From: Sulfuricurvum sp. PD_MW2
GTDB lineage: Bacteria > Campylobacterota > Campylobacteria > Campylobacterales > Sulfurimonadaceae
DNA: 39,250 nucleotides
Assembly: GCF_002633015.1 (NCBI RefSeq)
Contig: NZ_NSIU01000021.1
Span: 1 to 39,250 of the forward strand
Reading direction: 5' to 3'
Within the stretch, counting starts at the first letter, position 1. Every line of letters begins with the position of its first letter. The translations under genes were made by a program, and so were the position numbers. Below, one piece after another: positions 17,578 through 25,223 of this stretch. A model generated the notes under the pieces. The model searched no databases and was not told where the DNA came from. It saw only the letters and a list, made by a program, of their open reading frames with translations.

Positions 17578-17958
17578 ATGCAAACTGTTACAGTACCAAA
17601 AGAAGTTATATGGGTTACGAGGTTAACTTGGATATGGTTAATAGTTAATGTTATTGTTAACTACACGTTAAGTGGTCATGATAATCTTATCGCTGCATTA
17701 ATTTATTTAATGGTTGCTTCAACAATCATTCCGATTATTTGGGTAATAAACTATTTTCTAAAAAAAGCAAATAAATGGATTATGTGGATTTTTTTAATAG
17801 TTTCGGTGCTAGTTATACTTTTGGATATATCTACATTGTTATTTCCTTCATTACTGACAACTGAGGAACTTGAGGGAATGCCTTCTCGTATCATTCGTAT
17901 TATATTTGGATCGCCAATTGTATATTTATTGCTAAAAAAGAGAAGTTTTTTTAAATAA
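17578..17958 (+). CDS. Small four-TM membrane protein of unknown function, copy 1
   Basis: I do not recognise this 126-residue protein. It begins MQTVTVPKEVIWVT and has about four hydrophobic helices (WIWLIVNVIVNYTL, LIAALIYLMVASTIIPIIWVI, WIMWIFLIVSVLVILLDI, IIFGSPIVYLLL), with a conserved-looking linker NYFLKKANKWIM and a basic tail KKRSFFK. A second gene at 28513-28914 encodes a protein with the same start, linker and tail, so they are paralogues. The gene is visibly richer in A and T than its neighbours, and it sits 81 bases upstream of a YefM-YoeB pair that has its own promoter. The AT-richness and the toxin-antitoxin neighbour suggest acquired DNA. No ribosome site stronger than GAG is visible. 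Confidence 0.75.
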   Translation: MQTVTVPKEVIWVTRLTWIWLIVNVIVNYTLSGHDNLIAALIYLMVASTIIPIIWVINYFLKKANKWIMWIFLIVSVLVILLDISTLLFPSLLTTEELEGMPSRIIRIIFGSPIVYLLLKKRSFFK

Positions 17959-17979
17959 TATTTTTATATTGCCAACATC

Positions 17980-18008
17980 TTGACAAAACTACATTTATTC
18001 GACATAAT
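17980..18008 (+). promoter_or_regulatory. Sigma-70 promoter of the yefM-yoeB operon
   Basis: TTGACA (17980-17985), a 17-base spacer and CATAAT (18003-18008) form a good promoter, with transcription expected to begin near 18015. TGACA recurs at 17981, 18008 and 18019 and could be part of the autoregulatory operator that YefM-type antitoxins use; this last point is a guess. Confidence 0.6.
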
Positions 18009-18039
18009 GACAATATATTGACAAAAAAAGGAGTGTGTG

Positions 18040-18291
18040 ATGCAAGCCATGTTTTATTCTGCGGCACGCAACAATCTGCGAAGCATGATTGACAGTGTCT
18101 GTAATGACTGTGAAGAGTACATTATTACGACCAAAGATAACCAAAGTGCGGTACTGATCTCTTACGAAGAGTATGCATCGATGAAAGAGACGATGTATCT
18201 GCTCTCGTCGAAAACAAACCGTGATCGACTGCTGGATTCCATCGATGAGATCGAAAACGGTGAATTTACTGTCCGTGAGATAGCGAGTTGA
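18040..18291 (+). CDS. yefM: YefM-type antitoxin (Phd/YefM family)
   Basis: An 83-residue type II antitoxin that should bind and neutralise the YoeB RNase and repress its own operon as a complex. The N-terminus MQAMFYSAARNNLRSMIDSV is the Phd/YefM DNA-binding fold, followed by the family signature SAVLISYEEYASMKETMYLL and an acidic toxin-binding tail (RDRLLDSIDEIENGEF). I chose ATG 18040, with AAAGGAG six bases upstream; a GTG one codon earlier is possible. Its stop overlaps the toxin start by one base (TGATG), the usual coupling for this pair. Confidence 0.92.
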   Translation: MQAMFYSAARNNLRSMIDSVCNDCEEYIITTKDNQSAVLISYEEYASMKETMYLLSSKTNRDRLLDSIDEIENGEFTVREIAS

Positions 18292-18542
18292 TGATTGCGT
18301 TTTCGACCCACGGATGGGAAGACTATCTCTATTGGCAAAACAACGATAAAAAGATACTCAAACGGATCAATATTCTTTTAGAAGATATACGTCGAAACCC
18401 CGATGAGGGATTGGGGAAGCCTGAACGGCTCAAAGAGAATTTATCGGGCTATTTGTCCCGCCGGATTACGGCGGAGCATCGTCTCGTCTACACGATCAAA
18501 AATGATCTCATCATTGTGGCACAGTGTAGATTTCACTACTAA
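18291..18542 (+). CDS. yoeB: YoeB-type ribosome-dependent mRNA interferase toxin
   Basis: RelE-superfamily toxin of 83 residues that cleaves mRNA in the ribosomal A site when free of YefM. The sequence follows E. coli YoeB closely: FSTHGWEDYLYWQ, GLGKPERLKENLSGYLSRRIT, EHRLVYTI and the end CRFHY. The residues known to be catalytic in YoeB are present: Glu in the PERLKENL helix, Arg in SRRIT, and the C-terminal His-Tyr. The toxin therefore looks intact. Its stop overlaps the last bases of the convergent MetF-family gene. Confidence 0.94.
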   Translation: MIAFSTHGWEDYLYWQNNDKKILKRINILLEDIRRNPDEGLGKPERLKENLSGYLSRRITAEHRLVYTIKNDLIIVAQCRFHY

Positions 18543-19441
18543 GACAAAATCGCCTTGGCTAACTCAAACTGATTGGCAGTCATGATGTGGATTTTCGGAT
18601 GGAGCGCTTTGAGCTCTTCGAAAAGGTTTTTGCTGAGTTCAAATCCTATACGATATTCTTCATCTGGGCTGATGAGTGACGCCGTTTCAAGTGCTTCGAC
18701 CCACGTGTGCGGTACAAAAATTCCCGGAACATTCTCATCCAAAAATCGGGCGGTTCGGAGTTTTGTGATTGGGAAATAGCCCAAAATGAGAACGCATTCT
18801 GCATTATTTTCACGGTTGGCTTCTTCCATCATTGTTAAAAGCTTTTGAGCGTTTTCGAGATCGTAAACAGGTTGAGAGATGATGCCGATTGCTCCGTGAG
18901 CTACCTTTTTTGTCATCTTTTTTTGCAGCGTTGCAGCACTTTTGGCATAGGCGTCAATGACGGCGAAAGGATAAATCTCTTGGACTGGGGCAAGAAGCTT
19001 TTGTTCTGCCATATCGGTTCCGCTGTTGAGTGTCGTGATGATGTCGAGGAGGAGTTTACTGTTCCCCTCAAATACCCCTTTGGCATGCGGCTGATCAGAG
19101 TAGTGGGCACTGTCACCCGTGAGGGCGAGAATCGTGCGGACATTCGACTCGTTGGCACCGAGGAGATCGGATTGCAATGCGATACGGTTACGATCGCGCA
19201 TACTCATCGTCGCCAATGCCGGTTTTCCAAAACGATCTTGCAGCTTCATTGCGGCAAAGAGGGCGTTGTATTTGAGTTTAGCCAGCGGATTATCGGTGGT
19301 GCTGAAGCCATCGACGAGCTGATCCAAACCTAGCGCGGCAATTTTTTCAATCGTCGGAGCGAACTGGGCAGAGCGTGAGGGTGTCGTCTCGAGGGTAATA
19401 TAGGTGCTGTTACGTAGTTTATCGATAAAGGTTTCGAACAA
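18539..19441 (-). CDS. Methylenetetrahydrofolate-reductase family protein
   Basis: TIM-barrel flavoprotein of 300 residues resembling MetF, which reduces 5,10-methylene-THF to 5-methyl-THF for methionine synthesis. Family-like segments are ITLETTPSRSAQFAPTIEKI at the N-terminus, ATMSMRDRNRIALQSDLLGA (the substrate-site HxTxRDxNR region, with Met in place of His-Thr/Cys) and TILALTGDSAHYSD (the flavin-site GDP-like motif). Several canonical residues are altered, so it may be a second, specialised member rather than the main MetF. It starts at TTG 19441. It diverges from serB over 53 bases and converges on yoeB with a four-base overlap. Confidence 0.75.
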   Translation of the reverse strand: MFETFIDKLRNSTYITLETTPSRSAQFAPTIEKIAALGLDQLVDGFSTTDNPLAKLKYNALFAAMKLQDRFGKPALATMSMRDRNRIALQSDLLGANESNVRTILALTGDSAHYSDQPHAKGVFEGNSKLLLDIITTLNSGTDMAEQKLLAPVQEIYPFAVIDAYAKSAATLQKKMTKKVAHGAIGIISQPVYDLENAQKLLTMMEEANRENNAECVLILGYFPITKLRTARFLDENVPGIFVPHTWVEALETASLISPDEEYRIGFELSKNLFEELKALHPKIHIMTANQFELAKAILS

Positions 19442-19455
19442 AAGGTGCCTTTGGA

Positions 19456-19473
19456 TATAATTGCGTCATTATA
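19456..19473. promoter_or_regulatory. Facing -10 boxes of the serB and MetF-family promoters
   Basis: In the 53-base divergent gap TATAAT at 19456-19461 reads toward serB, and TATAAT on the minus strand (19468-19473) reads toward the MetF-family gene. The two promoters overlap, so the polymerases would compete. Confidence 0.45.
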
Positions 19474-19494
19474 ACAAAATGTGGGAAATCTATT

Positions 19495-20121
19495 TTGATA
19501 AAATTAGCTGTATTTGATTTTGATTCGACGTTGATGGATGGTGAAACAATCGATTTTTTTGCCGAAGCGCTTGGAATCGGAGAAAAAGTAAGTGCCATTA
19601 CGGAACGGGCGATGAACGGAGGACTCGATTTTTTTCAGAGTCTTCAAGAACGCGTCTCTCTTCTAAAAGGGTTGGAATTTGGTCTGGTGGAAGAGATTTG
19701 TCAAAATCTCCCCTATATGCCCGGCGCTGTTGAAACGATTGCCGAGTTAAAAAAGCGAGACATCAAGGTGGTCTGTTTTAGCGGCGGATTTCGCACCGCT
19801 ACCTCGTATGCCAAAAATATCCTTGGGTATGACGCCGATTTTTCAAACGTATTGCACGCAAAAGAGGGGAAACTCACAGGGCTTGTCGGCGGGGATATGA
19901 TGTTCGATTTCTCCAAAGGGGATATGTTGGTTCGACTGCAAGGGCTTTTTGGTATCACAGAAGAGGAGACTATGGTTGTCGGAGATGGTGCGAATGATCG
20001 ATCGATGTTTGCCCATGCAGGGACACGAGTCGCATTTTGTGCCAAAGAGATCCTCAAAAAAGAGGCAAATGTTATCGTTGATACCAAAGATCTCACTCAA
20101 ATTATTACAAAGGTGTTTTAA
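19495..20121 (+). CDS. serB: Phosphoserine phosphatase (HAD family)
   Basis: Haloacid-dehalogenase phosphatase that removes phosphate from phosphoserine in the last step of serine synthesis. The motifs are complete: DFDSTLMDGE (nucleophile Asp in DxDxT form), VCFSGGFRTAT (motif II Ser), the Lys in the FSKGD region and GDGANDRSMF (motif IV acidic pair). At 208 residues it matches the compact Campylobacterota SerB. It starts at TTG 19495, with GGGAA upstream. The next gene overlaps its stop by one base (TAATG). A related HAD phosphatase with another substrate is possible. Confidence 0.84.
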   Translation: MIKLAVFDFDSTLMDGETIDFFAEALGIGEKVSAITERAMNGGLDFFQSLQERVSLLKGLEFGLVEEICQNLPYMPGAVETIAELKKRDIKVVCFSGGFRTATSYAKNILGYDADFSNVLHAKEGKLTGLVGGDMMFDFSKGDMLVRLQGLFGITEEETMVVGDGANDRSMFAHAGTRVAFCAKEILKKEANVIVDTKDLTQIITKVF

Positions 20122-20459
20122 TGCTAGAAAATTCTTTATGGTTGCGTTACAACCCTAATAAAACAATTCGTGAAGTATTGGCTCGTATTTATGAATGCAG
20201 TGCTGTTGAGATCGGTGAGGATGAGAGATCCCTGTATGCATCACTAAAGCGTCACTTAACCAAAAAAGAGTTTCGTATGGTGATGATGAATGAAGCGGGA
20301 CTTTCACCTGAAGAGATTGGTGAAGAAGTTGGTCTAAATGGTGCTGAACTCAAAAAAGCACAGTATAAAGCGTATCGAAAAATCCGTCAGGAGAAGATCC
20401 GTCGCGAAGTACAGGTGAGTATGGTAAAAGAAGAACTTGCTGAAGATGATGGTGAATAA
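20121..20459 (+). CDS. Small helix-turn-helix protein, sigma-region-4-like
   Basis: A 112-residue hypothetical protein coupled to serB by a one-base overlap. I do not recognise a named family. Residues 50-90 (FRMVMMNEAGLSPEEIGEEVGLNGAELKKAQYKAYRKIRQ) have the spacing of a helix-turn-helix of the sigma-70 region 4 / LuxR kind: a hydrophobic first helix, a glycine turn and a recognition helix rich in Lys and Arg. The C-terminus is a charged helix ending in acidic residues. It could be a DNA-binding regulator or a sigma-like accessory protein; no RpoD region 2 is present. A weak inverted repeat (TTGATAC/GTATCAA, 20460-20497) follows directly. Confidence 0.68.
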   Translation: MLENSLWLRYNPNKTIREVLARIYECSAVEIGEDERSLYASLKRHLTKKEFRMVMMNEAGLSPEEIGEEVGLNGAELKKAQYKAYRKIRQEKIRREVQVSMVKEELAEDDGE

Positions 20460-20616
20460 TTGATACATTTTTGATAAAAAAGCCAAAAAAGTATCAAATT
20501 TAGAATTTGTTAAACCATTGTTTATTGTTTATCCGATATCATGTTATCCGTATCAAGACATCTCCATCTGTTTTTAAAATAGTGAAAGTGTCTTACAATT
20601 ATCCAAGGAGAATGAT

Positions 20617-20949
20617 ATGAAAAAGTCAACATCACTTTTTCTTGCGGCAGTAGTTGCTGTAGGTATGATGAGTTCAACGGTTTCAGCTGATGACAAAAAA
20701 GGTCAAAAAACGTATTTGAAAACATGTAAAAACTGTCATGGTAACGGTACAAAAGGTGCAGCGATGCATACACAAGATGAGTGGGATGACCTTTTTGCAA
20801 AAGGTGGTGCTGTAATCATCAAGAAACATGCCGGTACAAAAGCTGAACCATATTTCAATGGTGATGCATTCAAAGATCAAGCTCAAGATCTTCGTGATTT
20901 CTTATTCATGTACGGTTCTGACTCAGGAAACGTCCCTTCTTGCGGCTGA
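20617..20949 (+). CDS. Periplasmic monohaem cytochrome c
   Basis: A 110-residue exported class I-like cytochrome. Residues 1-24 form a signal peptide (MKKSTSLFLAAVVAVGMMSS, then a VSA cleavage-type site before DDKK). The single haem site CKNCH lies near residue 37; candidate axial Met residues are in KGAAMHTQ and LFMYGSD. The protein ends PSCG, leaving one unpaired Cys. It would carry electrons in the periplasm for a respiratory or sulfur-oxidation chain, but its partners are not in the window. AAGGAG lies six bases before the ATG and a strong terminator follows, so it is probably transcribed alone. Confidence 0.87.
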   Translation: MKKSTSLFLAAVVAVGMMSSTVSADDKKGQKTYLKTCKNCHGNGTKGAAMHTQDEWDDLFAKGGAVIIKKHAGTKAEPYFNGDAFKDQAQDLRDFLFMYGSDSGNVPSCG

Positions 20950-20956
20950 TTCTTTC

Positions 20957-20988
20957 ATACCCCTTTTGATAGGGGTATCCTCTTTTCT
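20957..20988 (+). terminator. Rho-independent terminator after the cytochrome gene
   Basis: ATACCCC (20957-20963) pairs with GGGGTAT (20972-20978) around an eight-base loop, and a T-rich run follows. It begins eight bases after the stop codon. Confidence 0.82.
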
Positions 20989-21093
20989 CTTACATTTATC
21001 CCTCTTTTATTTTTTTATTTCAAGCGTATACCATTAGGATTGGTTTAAGTCTGAAAACCAGTTATATCTTTAAACTTTTCGTACGTTCAATAA

Positions 21094-21101
21094 GCTACAA
21101 T
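21094..21101 (+). promoter_or_regulatory. Extended -10 box GCTACAAT for the epimerase-like gene
   Basis: GCTACAAT is 24 bases before the ATG at 21125. The preceding T-rich stretch from 20989 holds no gene that I can see, only an imperfect TGGTTT/AAACCA stem near 21040-21059. Confidence 0.48.
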
Positions 21102-21124
21102 AGTTTTGACTTAAAGGGATGAAT

Positions 21125-21988
21125 ATGAAAATAGCAATATGTGGAATGAGTGGATTTGTCGGTAGTGCTTTGAAAGCTTTTTTTGAAAAGCAGGGGGATG
21201 AAGTTATTGCTCTTAGTGTTCGTAGTGATACTTCGGTAGAAAATATAGCTAAAAAACTCAATGGCAGTGATGTTCTGATCAATCTTGCAGGGGCGAATAT
21301 TCTAGGGCGGTGGACACAAAGTTATAAATCACTTTTGCGCCAAAGCCGTTTGGAAACAACGAAAAAACTGGTTGATGCCATTGCATTGTGTGATGCTCCT
21401 CCCCATACATTATTAAATGCTTCAGCCGTTGGCGTGTATGATGCTGATCATCAACATGATGAATTTTCTTCGCATTTTAGTAACGATTTTCTGAGCCAAT
21501 TGGTTCAAGATTGGGAATCAGCCGCATTTCGTGCCCAATCCGAATTGACCCGAGTCTGTGCAATGCGTTTTGGAGTGGTGTATGGAAGAGGGGGCGGTGC
21601 TATGGCTAAAATGCTTCCTCCGTTTAAAATGGGATTAGGCGGAAAAATGGGAGACGGGTTTCAGATGATTTCATGGATTCATCTCGAAGATTTGGTTCGT
21701 GCCGCTGCTTTTTTGATCGATCATCCCCAAATACAAGGTGTTGTGAATTTGACTTCACCCGAACCGATCAGCAATTTGGAACAAACCAAAGCGATGGGAC
21801 GGATATTGCATCGTCCCGCTTTCTTTGATCTTCCCGAGTGGGTTGTTAAATTGGCATTTGGAGAAGGCTCTTCGGTAATGCTAGAATCCAAAGAGGTTTA
21901 CCCCCGTGTCTTACAAGAAGGTGGATTTGTATTTCATTATCCTACATTTGACAGTGCGATGGAAGAAATTGCTCACGCCCAAGGCTGA
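21125..21988 (+). CDS. NAD(P)-dependent epimerase-like protein, TIGR01777/YfcH type
   Basis: Extended short-chain dehydrogenase of 287 residues. The nucleotide-binding glycine motif is MKIAICGMSGFVGSAL, and VLINLAGANILGRWTQSYKSLLRQSR is the signature of the YfcH/SulA-type subgroup rather than of sugar-nucleotide epimerases. ALLNASAVGVY and CAMRFGVVYGRGGGA follow in their usual places. The substrate of the family is unknown. ATG 21125 fits the AAAGGGA site better than ATG 21119, which is too close to it. The last 47 bases overlap the convergent pfkA gene, an unusually long tail-to-tail overlap. Confidence 0.85.
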   Translation: MKIAICGMSGFVGSALKAFFEKQGDEVIALSVRSDTSVENIAKKLNGSDVLINLAGANILGRWTQSYKSLLRQSRLETTKKLVDAIALCDAPPHTLLNASAVGVYDADHQHDEFSSHFSNDFLSQLVQDWESAAFRAQSELTRVCAMRFGVVYGRGGGAMAKMLPPFKMGLGGKMGDGFQMISWIHLEDLVRAAAFLIDHPQIQGVVNLTSPEPISNLEQTKAMGRILHRPAFFDLPEWVVKLAFGEGSSVMLESKEVYPRVLQEGGFVFHYPTFDSAMEEIAHAQG

Positions 21989-22922
21989 GGAGTTCTTTAT
22001 CAAGTTGATAAGGATTTAATGCCACTTCATCAATGGTTTTGAAATTGAAATGACTTTTATTGTAGCAGATGATCGAATGGTTATTTCCCTCCAAAAGTGC
22101 ATCGAGGGCATAGGTGACGAATTTATATGCCATCAAACGGTCATATACGCTAGGATTTCCTCCTCGTTGAATATGTCCCAATACGGTTACTCGTGATTCA
22201 AATCCTAACTCATCTTCAAACCATTTTGCCACTTTGTCGCTATCCAACGCTTCCGAAACGATAGCAATAAAATAATCCCGCCCTTTTGCTACTTGTGCTT
22301 TAAAACACCCTTTGTATTCATTGATATCGATGGGAATTTCGGGGATAAGACACATCTCTGCACCGGATGTGATGGCCGTGATCAACGCAAGATAACCGCA
22401 GTCACGTCCCATGGTTTCAATGATAAAAGCTCTGCGAAACGAGGAAGCGGTATCGCGTATTTGGTCAATTGCATCGCGTATCACTCCCAAGGCGGTATCG
22501 ACTCCCAGACAATAATCGGTACCGTTAATATCGTTATCGATTGTTGAGGGGATTCCGCAAAAAGCGATTCCGCTTTCGTGGTAGAACCGCTCCATTCCCC
22601 TAAAGCTTCCGTCTCCTCCCATCACGATCAGTTTGTCAATACCGTGAGATCTAAGATTCTCTGCGGCGATGGCGCGATACGATGCTTCTTTGAACCGTGC
22701 TGAGCGTGCTGAACCGATTTTGGTTCCGCCACGGGTAATAATGCCTGCTACATCGTGGTAATCAGCGGGGATGATGAGATTATCGATAAGTCCTTCATAG
22801 CCGTTTCGGACAAAATAGGGTTGCAGACCTTTTGCAAAAGCGTATTCGACAAACCGCTTGAGTGCCGGATTCATCCCCGATACGTCACCGCCGGAGCAGA
22901 GGATAGCAATTTTTGAATTCAT
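21942..22922 (-). CDS. pfkA: ATP-dependent 6-phosphofructokinase
   Basis: Phosphorylates fructose-6-phosphate to fructose-1,6-bisphosphate, the committed step of glycolysis. The 326-residue protein has ILCSGGDVSGMNPALK at the ATP site, MGGDGSFRG (Gly at the position that separates ATP-dependent from PPi-dependent enzymes), the catalytic PSTIDNDINGTD, and ETMGRDCGYLA and GHIQRGGNPSVYDR for fructose-6-phosphate. It is the last gene of the mla-type operon, its ATG overlapping the lipoprotein stop by four bases. Many Campylobacter species lack this enzyme, so its presence suggests a complete upper glycolysis or glycogen use. Confidence 0.92.
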   Translation of the reverse strand: MNSKIAILCSGGDVSGMNPALKRFVEYAFAKGLQPYFVRNGYEGLIDNLIIPADYHDVAGIITRGGTKIGSARSARFKEASYRAIAAENLRSHGIDKLIVMGGDGSFRGMERFYHESGIAFCGIPSTIDNDINGTDYCLGVDTALGVIRDAIDQIRDTASSFRRAFIIETMGRDCGYLALITAITSGAEMCLIPEIPIDINEYKGCFKAQVAKGRDYFIAIVSEALDSDKVAKWFEDELGFESRVTVLGHIQRGGNPSVYDRLMAYKFVTYALDALLEGNNHSIICYNKSHFNFKTIDEVALNPYQLDKELLSLGREQFLPSHCQM

Positions 22923-23518
22923 CGGTTCTCCTTGATATCGGCGCTAAGCCATTGGAGCGATTGCCTGTTTAGCTCCAGAAGGGCATTTTTGAGTGCTTCT
23001 ACCCCTCCGGCTGCATCAGGGGTTGGTGCAGGGGTAGTAATGATGAAGCGTTTGGTTTTGATGGTATGCTTTGTTTTTGGATCAAGCAAGCGATAGGTAA
23101 TATCGATGTATCCTTCACTCATCGAGCCGATAAATCGATGATGAAACGCGTTTAAATCCGATTCCAAAATCCAATCGGATTGGACAAGAGACGATGTCGG
23201 AGCAACAGTCGTAAAAAGGTGTTCGGCTTCAATCGACTGGATTAAAGAGCGTTGAATGAACGATGATGGGGTGTCATTCCATCGACTGTAAAGATAGTTT
23301 CCGGTTTCAGTGTCTTCACGAAGATAGAGGATATTTTTTCCGATCAATGAAGGGAGTGCTTTCGGTGATGCGATGGAAAGCGATTTAGAAGCAATCAGGG
23401 TGTTTTGTCTCTCTTTTGTCGGCTGTAAAAGAAGGGTGTACTCACGGATGGATGGAGTTGAGGATGAACATCCCATCAAAAAGAAAAGAGTAAGAATAGC
23501 AAATAAAAAAAATCGCAT
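22919..23518 (-). CDS. ABC-transport auxiliary lipoprotein (PqiC/YmbA-like)
   Basis: A 199-residue exported lipoprotein. The signal peptide ends in the lipobox LMGC (cysteine at about residue 17), which would be acylated and kept in the inner or outer membrane. The mature part follows the auxiliary-lipoprotein pattern: REYTLLLQP, SLSIASPKALPSL, NILYLREDTETGNYLYSRWNDTP and SLIQSIEAEHLF. Such proteins accompany MCE-type lipid transporters, as PqiC does with PqiAB. It lies four bases after mlaD and overlaps pfkA, so the set works as one operon. Confidence 0.84.
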   Translation of the reverse strand: MRFFLFAILTLFFLMGCSSSTPSIREYTLLLQPTKERQNTLIASKSLSIASPKALPSLIGKNILYLREDTETGNYLYSRWNDTPSSFIQRSLIQSIEAEHLFTTVAPTSSLVQSDWILESDLNAFHHRFIGSMSEGYIDITYRLLDPKTKHTIKTKRFIITTPAPTPDAAGGVEALKNALLELNRQSLQWLSADIKENR

Positions 23519-23521
23519 GAA

Positions 23522-24484
23522 TTATTCTCCCGGTCCTGGTTTTGGAGTAGATTTTTTGAACAATAAATCCGATGGGCTCTCTCGCAAGGAGCGTAATGTT
23601 GTCTCCATCTCGGTTGTTAGTGAGCGTGTTTGTTCCAAGAGTGTATTGATCTCACCCGTAGCAGAGAGGGTTCGAAGATCGTAATCGCCGCGTTCAAGGT
23701 TGGTTTCGAGTTTTTTGATGAGGGCGTGACTCTCTTTGGAGGTAGTTTCAAGAGATTGAAGCGTTGAGGTCATCTTGGTTTGGATGAGCGTATTGAAATT
23801 GGCAGAGGTGTTTTTTACATTGCCTGCAGCGTCTTTCATCATGGAAAGTGAACGGCTTGCATTATTTTCGAGTACGATACTTTGGGCTAAAAGCTGTTTG
23901 ATTTGGACTTGGTAGTCATCGATTTGTGCGGTTAATGATCGTAAATGTTCCAGTGATTGGGAGACGTTTTCAACGTTTTGATCACTAAAGAGACGATCGG
24001 CGTGATCAAGTGTTTTGGAGAGTTTTGAGGCAACATTGCTGAGTGATTCATCGAGACGTTGAATCAAGGAGGGGCTAGAGGGGATGATGGCGATCGCATC
24101 ATCATCTTCGGATAGGAGAGGCGCACTTTTAGAACCTCCTGCAATTTCAATAAAAGCTAACCCCGTGATACCGTAAAATTTGAGAAGTGCACGTGAATCG
24201 GTTTTGATCGGGGTGCTCTTTTTGATTTTCAGGGTTAATTCTACCTCTTCGCTGTTCTTTGGATTAATTTGAATGGATTCGACTTTTCCGACATCGACGC
24301 CGTGAAATTTCACAGCCGCTTCAGGAGCTAATCCGGAGACCGATTCAGTAATAAAAACTTTATAGCGGCGATACTGTGCATCGTCTTGGTTGTGTTTTCC
24401 CAACCAAAAGGCAAAGGCTACAAGACAGACGCCAAAGAGGATGACAAATACCCCAACTGCTGTGTAGTTAACGCGTGATTCCAT
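23522..24484 (-). CDS. mlaD: MCE-domain substrate-binding protein of a lipid transporter (MlaD family)
   Basis: A 320-residue protein anchored by an N-terminal helix (YTAVGVFVILFGVCLVAFAFWLG) with one periplasmic MCE domain (about residues 40-115: FITESVSGLAPEAAVKFHGV, VELTLKIKKSTPIKTDSRAL, GITGLAFIEIAGG). The rest, to the C-terminus, is a long helical region with heptad-like spacing, longer than in E. coli MlaD and more like the needle-forming MCE proteins. MlaD-type hexamers carry phospholipid between the permease and periplasmic partners. Its start overlaps mlaF by 17 bases. Confidence 0.88.
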   Translation of the reverse strand: MESRVNYTAVGVFVILFGVCLVAFAFWLGKHNQDDAQYRRYKVFITESVSGLAPEAAVKFHGVDVGKVESIQINPKNSEEVELTLKIKKSTPIKTDSRALLKFYGITGLAFIEIAGGSKSAPLLSEDDDAIAIIPSSPSLIQRLDESLSNVASKLSKTLDHADRLFSDQNVENVSQSLEHLRSLTAQIDDYQVQIKQLLAQSIVLENNASRSLSMMKDAAGNVKNTSANFNTLIQTKMTSTLQSLETTSKESHALIKKLETNLERGDYDLRTLSATGEINTLLEQTRSLTTEMETTLRSLRESPSDLLFKKSTPKPGPGE

Positions 24485-25223
24485 GCGATCCCTTTTGAAA
24501 GAAATAGTCGATAATCGGATGATCGACTTGCAGAACCTCTTTTAGAGTCCCCTCGGCAATTGCTTTTTTGTTACCCAAAAGGGTAAAGCGATCGATAATA
24601 TGGTGAATTGTATCCAAATCATGCGTTACCATTATCACCGTCAATCCTAAAAGATCGCGTAGTTGCAAAATCAGTTCATCAAACTGCCGTGCACTCAGAG
24701 GATCAAGCCCCGATGTAGGCTCATCTAAAAAAAGGAGTTTCGGATCGAGTGCGAGAGCTCGGGCGAGGGCAGCGCGTTTCACCATTCCGCCGCTAAGTTC
24801 GGAGGGATAAAGATGTTTCGCGTGCAAAGGTAAACCGACGAGATTTATTTTGAGATTGACAAGCTCCTGAATGAGGTTTGGAGGCAGATCGGTATATTCT
24901 TTGTACAAAAGTGCGATATTTTCCCCTACTGTGAGCGAAGAAAATAGTGCGCCAGACTGGAATAGTACTCCCCATGAGCGACGCAACTTTAATGCTTCGA
25001 TCGGTGTGATCGTTGAAAGATCCTGTCCGAAAATACGGATTGTTCCGCTATCGGGGCGCTCTAGCAAAATCATCTCCCGCATCAGAGTTGATTTCCCCGA
25101 TCCGCTTCCCCCTAGGAGTGCATAGATTTCATTTTGATAAACCGTACAGCTGATGCGATCATGAATCAGATTCTCTCCAAACGAGGTTGACACATCGCGG
25201 ACTTCAAGTGCTATCGAACTCAT
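24468..25223 (-). CDS. mlaF: ABC transporter ATPase of the lipid transporter (MlaF family)
   Basis: Cytoplasmic ATPase subunit, 251 residues, powering lipid movement by the MlaE permease. Walker A is GGSGSGKST, the signature is LSGGM (in SELSGGMVKRAALARAL), Walker B is LLFLDEPTSGLDP and the switch His is in VTHDLDT. The LSGGM form of the signature is typical of MlaF and Ttg2A ATPases. The start overlaps the permease stop by four bases. Confidence 0.93.
   Translation of the reverse strand: MSSIALEVRDVSTSFGENLIHDRISCTVYQNEIYALLGGSGSGKSTLMREMILLERPDSGTIRIFGQDLSTITPIEALKLRRSWGVLFQSGALFSSLTVGENIALLYKEYTDLPPNLIQELVNLKINLVGLPLHAKHLYPSELSGGMVKRAALARALALDPKLLFLDEPTSGLDPLSARQFDELILQLRDLLGLTVIMVTHDLDTIHHIIDRFTLLGNKKAIAEGTLKEVLQVDHPIIDYFFQKGSHGITR

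Noticed and set aside
20460-20497. TTGATAC/GTATCAA inverted repeat after the helix-turn-helix gene
   Set aside because: The loop is 24 bases, the stem is AT-rich and no T-run follows; not listed as a terminator.
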